Assembly (NCBI RefSeq): GCF_014641495.1
Contig: NZ_BMHV01000001.1
Coordinates: 62,001-126,000, forward strand
Direction: 5' to 3'
Length of the DNA: 64,000 nt
Origin: Terasakiella brassicae
Lineage (GTDB): Bacteria > Pseudomonadota > Alphaproteobacteria > Rhodospirillales > Terasakiellaceae
Shown here: one piece after another, positions 61,586-64,000 of the stretch
Layout of the letters: every line of letters begins with the position of its first letter
Numbering within the stretch: position 1 is the stretch's first letter
Position numbers and translations under genes: made by a program
Notes under the pieces: model-generated
What the model was told of the DNA's origin: nothing
What the model saw: only the letters and a program-made list of their open reading frames with translations
Database searches by the model: none

Positions 61586-62278
61586 TTACCCCGCGATACC
61601 GACCATATAGGCAATTCCATAAGTGATATAGTCAGCAGGAACTTTAACCAACCACCAAAAAATATTTAAGTTTAAGCCGATAATACTTCCTAAATAGGGT
61701 ACTAAAAAAATCATGCCCAATAAAATGAACATGCCATAACGTTCAAGGCTTGCCAAACGCATAGCTAATGGATGGGGTAATAGACCAACAGCAATCCGCC
61801 CGCCATCTAATGGGGGCAAAGGTATTAAGTTAAAAACGCACAATATTACATTGATATACAAAGAATTTTTAAGGTTATGACCTAACCAGTTTGCGACATC
61901 AGGAGGCATTAAAGGTAAGGTATAAAATAACAAAGCAGAGATAATGGCTATCAGGATATTGGCCCCTGGCCCAGCCGCCGCCACCAGCACCATATCACGC
62001 CGGATATTGGAAAAATTGCGCATGTTAACCGGGACGGGTTTGGCATAACCAAACATCATTTTTCCACCGGATAGCAACAGCATCAACCCCGGCATTAAAA
62101 GCGTGCCGAACGGGTCAATATGCTTAATCGGATTGAATGTAACACGCCCCATCATGTAGGCCGTATGATCGCCAAGGCGCCAAGCCACCCAGCCATGTGC
62201 GGCTTCGTGTAAGGTCACGGCAATGATAATCGGAATGATCCAGACTGAAACCATAAAACCGATGTTGGCAAAATCCAT
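61586..62278 (-). CDS. M50-type site-2 protease family membrane protein
   Basis: This 230-aa integral membrane protein is a zinc metalloprotease of the S2P/M50 family (short form, without a PDZ domain). The zinc motif is HEAAHG near residues 24-29 in the first membrane segment, and the second motif NLIPLPPLDGGRI near 144-156 supplies the Asp ligand. About five membrane segments. Proteins of this class lying between nagZ and scpA are common in alphaproteobacteria. The start is one base after the nagZ stop. Confidence 0.92.
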   Translation of the reverse strand: MDFANIGFMVSVWIIPIIIAVTLHEAAHGWVAWRLGDHTAYMMGRVTFNPIKHIDPFGTLLMPGLMLLLSGGKMMFGYAKPVPVNMRNFSNIRRDMVLVAAAGPGANILIAIISALLFYTLPLMPPDVANWLGHNLKNSLYINVILCVFNLIPLPPLDGGRIAVGLLPHPLAMRLASLERYGMFILLGMIFLVPYLGSIIGLNLNIFWWLVKVPADYITYGIAYMVGIAG

Positions 62279-62279
62279 G

Positions 62280-63317
62280 TTACAAGACCAATTCCATCAG
62301 GGTGTTGAAACGATGTTCGGCTTGGTCAAAGTCAATCTCTTCCAGATTTTCCCGACACATTTTCCAGCCTTCTTCCAGACGGTCATCGGTTTGATCATTA
62401 ATCGGTCGCAAACCTTCGGCAACCGCCAGCATTTCGTCGCGTTCCCCGTTACAATGAAGGACAAGGTCACATCCGGCTTCCAAGGCGCTTTGTGCCCGGT
62501 TTGTAAAATCACCTTCCAAGGCATGCATGGAAAGGTCATCCGAAATCAAAATGCCGTTGAAACCAATTTGGCAGCGAATAACATCTTCGATCAGGCGTGG
62601 CGACATGGTTGCCGGTGCATAAGGGTCGATATCGCTGTAAACGATATGTGCCGTCATCGCCCAAGGCATATCCGCCAGATCAATAAAGGGGCGGAAATCG
62701 ACACTTTCCAGAATATCAAGGGTGGTATCGACAACTGGCAAAGCCTTATGGCTGTCCACAGTTGCCCGCCCATGACCTGGGATATGTTTTACAATAGGCA
62801 AGACACCGCCTGCCATGAAGCCCCGACAGGCCGCCCGGCCCAAAACAGCCACCATTTCCGGGTGTGTGGAATAAGCCCGATCACTGATAATCGGATCGGC
62901 ATCTTCTGTCGGAATATCCAGTACAGGGGCACAATCCACATTAATGCCAAGGTCCATTAATTCCGAGGCAAACAGGCGTGCGTTTAAGTGCGTTGCTTCC
63001 AATCCCATTTCCAGATTAAAAGCCGCCAGTTCACCGATTTTGGCCGCTGTCGGGGCTGCACGCCAATGCGGTGGCTTTAACCGGGCAACACGTCCGCCTT
63101 CCTGATCAATCAGGATCGGCACATCCGGGTGTGAGACACAACTTCGTAAATCATCACAAAGTTCACGCACCTGATAGGGATTATCGATATTGCGGGCAAA
63201 AAGAATAAAACCAAGCGGATTCACATCGCGAAAGAAATCACGTTCCCAGTCATTCAGTTCCAATCCCTCACAGCCAAAAATGACGGCATTCGGATTGTCA
63301 TTATCGTACTTTGACAA
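62280..63317 (-). CDS. nagZ: Beta-N-acetylhexosaminidase NagZ
   Basis: NagZ removes N-acetylglucosamine from muropeptides during cell-wall recycling in the cytoplasm. I place the start at a TTG at 63317, with GGGG seven bases upstream, which gives 345 aa, the usual length. The frame can also be read from a TTG at 63392, inside the preceding gene, which adds basic residues unlike the family. It has LILIDQEGGRVARL-type LIDQEGGRVARLKPP near 68-82, KHIPGHGRATVDSH near 175-188 with the catalytic His, and LISDDLSMHAL near 252-262 with the nucleophile Asp. Confidence 0.93.
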   Translation of the reverse strand: MSKYDNDNPNAVIFGCEGLELNDWERDFFRDVNPLGFILFARNIDNPYQVRELCDDLRSCVSHPDVPILIDQEGGRVARLKPPHWRAAPTAAKIGELAAFNLEMGLEATHLNARLFASELMDLGINVDCAPVLDIPTEDADPIISDRAYSTHPEMVAVLGRAACRGFMAGGVLPIVKHIPGHGRATVDSHKALPVVDTTLDILESVDFRPFIDLADMPWAMTAHIVYSDIDPYAPATMSPRLIEDVIRCQIGFNGILISDDLSMHALEGDFTNRAQSALEAGCDLVLHCNGERDEMLAVAEGLRPINDQTDDRLEEGWKMCRENLEEIDFDQAEHRFNTLMELVL

Positions 63318-64000
63318 TGAAGCACCCCACTTTACGTTTTTTGAATTGCGCGCATAAAGATTTCGCTTTATCCGCCGTTTGAACCGGACCAAGGCGTAAA
63401 CGGTAATAAATGCCTTTTTCAGGCCCTAAATCCGCCTTGACGATATGGACGGGAAGATCGCCGATAATATCGGTGTTTTTGGCCTTGATCTTATCCCAAG
63501 TGGATTGCACGCCACTTTCGCTTTTTGACGACAGCAATTGCAGAATGTACCCGGCCTGATCCAGTGGCTTTATCTCACTTGGAATGGTTTTCGGCTTTTC
63601 TTCTACCTTTGCCATTGCCGTTTTGGGGGCTGGGGCGGGTGTTGGCTGTTCAACTTGTGTTTCTTCACCAAGGGCTTCAGCGATTTTCGCATTCAGGTCT
63701 TCTTTATCCTGTTGCGTTGGTGCGTTCTGTGGTGAATTTTCAGGTTCATCTTCGGGTGTTGTGGCCTCTTCTATACCGCGTTTCACCAACGCGCGTGGTG
63801 AATTGGGGTCGTCAATTTGCACGGGGGCCGGTGCAGGTTCAGATATATTTTTCGCCAAATCTTCTGACGGTACCTCGGGTAAGGCCGGTGTCGGGGTTTC
63901 TGATTGTGTTGCTTGCTCTGTTGTATCCGTTGCAGCGACATCTTCGCTTGGCGTGAGTGGCGTTTCCATGTCAGGCAGGGGGATACTTTGAACAGGCTTA
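63301..64000 (-). CDS. SPOR-domain protein, C-terminal part (runs off right edge)
   Basis: The reading frame enters from the right edge and is open across it: the codons before the ATG at 63969 read KPVQSIPLPD without a stop, so the gene most likely begins outside the window. The visible 232 residues include a long Pro/Glu/Thr-rich linker and a C-terminal SPOR domain with YILQLLSSKSESGVQSTWDK and YYRLRLGPVQTADKAKSLC (last 90 residues). SPOR domains bind denuded glycan strands at the septum, so the protein probably has an upstream membrane anchor and acts at division. Its end overlaps nagZ by 17 bases. Confidence 0.85.
   Translation of the reverse strand, partial: KPVQSIPLPDMETPLTPSEDVAATDTTEQATQSETPTPALPEVPSEDLAKNISEPAPAPVQIDDPNSPRALVKRGIEEATTPEDEPENSPQNAPTQQDKEDLNAKIAEALGEETQVEQPTPAPAPKTAMAKVEEKPKTIPSEIKPLDQAGYILQLLSSKSESGVQSTWDKIKAKNTDIIGDLPVHIVKADLGPEKGIYYRLRLGPVQTADKAKSLCAQFKKRKVGCFIVKVR

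Noticed and set aside
62223-62960. 245-aa frame on the plus strand opposite nagZ
   Set aside because: It lies against the conserved nagZ catalytic motifs and shows no domain of its own.

Overview
The window reads as a chromosomal segment of an alphaproteobacterium, most likely a free-living, motile marine-type member of Rhodospirillales or a neighbouring order. The reasons are the gene content and order: popZ (DUF2497) directly before valS, a PCMT-like gene before tolC, the SPOR-nagZ-M50-scpA-scpB / tatABC-serS-surE-pcm-LysM/M23 array, phoR-pstSCAB-phoU-phoB, and 11-bp-phased alphaproteobacterial Pho boxes. GC content looks to be in the high 40s by eye. Genus-level placement is inference only. 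There is no rRNA, prophage, integrase, transposase gene or CRISPR array. Almost all of it is single-copy core and signalling DNA with intact genes.

Layout from left to right. 1-7.3 kb: the 5' part of an acyltransferase gene, divergent mnmC with a DUF1826-like partner, hisI, and a biotin operon (alpha/beta hydrolase, bioF, BioH/BioG-like hydrolase, bioC, bioD). 7.3-13.4 kb: a signalling cluster (NarL-type regulator, single-domain receiver, PAS histidine kinase, and a large PAS-GGDEF-EAL protein). 13.4-20.8 kb: the phosphate regulon phoR, pstS, pstC, pstA, pstB, phoU, phoB, with Pho boxes before phoR and before pstS. 20.9-24.2 kb: DMT exporter, membrane fatty-acid hydroxylase, SAM hydroxide adenosyltransferase (the three coupled), and an MBL hydrolase. 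24.2-35 kb: PomAB-like flagellar stator genes, a type I secretion ABC/HlyD pair, a CHASE2 adenylate cyclase, a Cache chemoreceptor and a TolC-family outer-membrane protein. 35-41.1 kb: a Pat-like acetyltransferase, an FNR-type regulator, a LuxR solo with a small downstream ORF, a palindromic repeat element, an XRE regulator and three tRNAs (Cys, Asn, Asn).

41.4-52 kb: PCMT-like methyltransferase and tolC, popZ, valS, a small membrane protein, a degenerate HAD-like protein, ilvD and a TrkH potassium transporter. 52-64 kb, all on the minus strand: LysM/M23 lipoprotein, pcm, surE, serS, tatC, tatB, tatA, an Fe3+-type ABC transporter (ATPase and fused permease) that sits inside the conserved block, scpB, scpA, M50 protease, nagZ and a SPOR-domain protein running off the right edge.

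I see no unmistakable new multi-gene system. The observations most worth following up are: the FNR/LuxR divergent region with a candidate FNR site, a dyad and a 59-aa ORF; the nested palindromic element at 39.9-40.05 kb bracketed by two near-identical hairpins; the PCMT-like protein that has lost the QT[IL]S active-site motif; the HAD-like protein that has lost both catalytic aspartates; the DUF1826-like protein coupled to mnmC; and the type I secretion parts interleaved with a cyclase, a chemoreceptor and motor genes.
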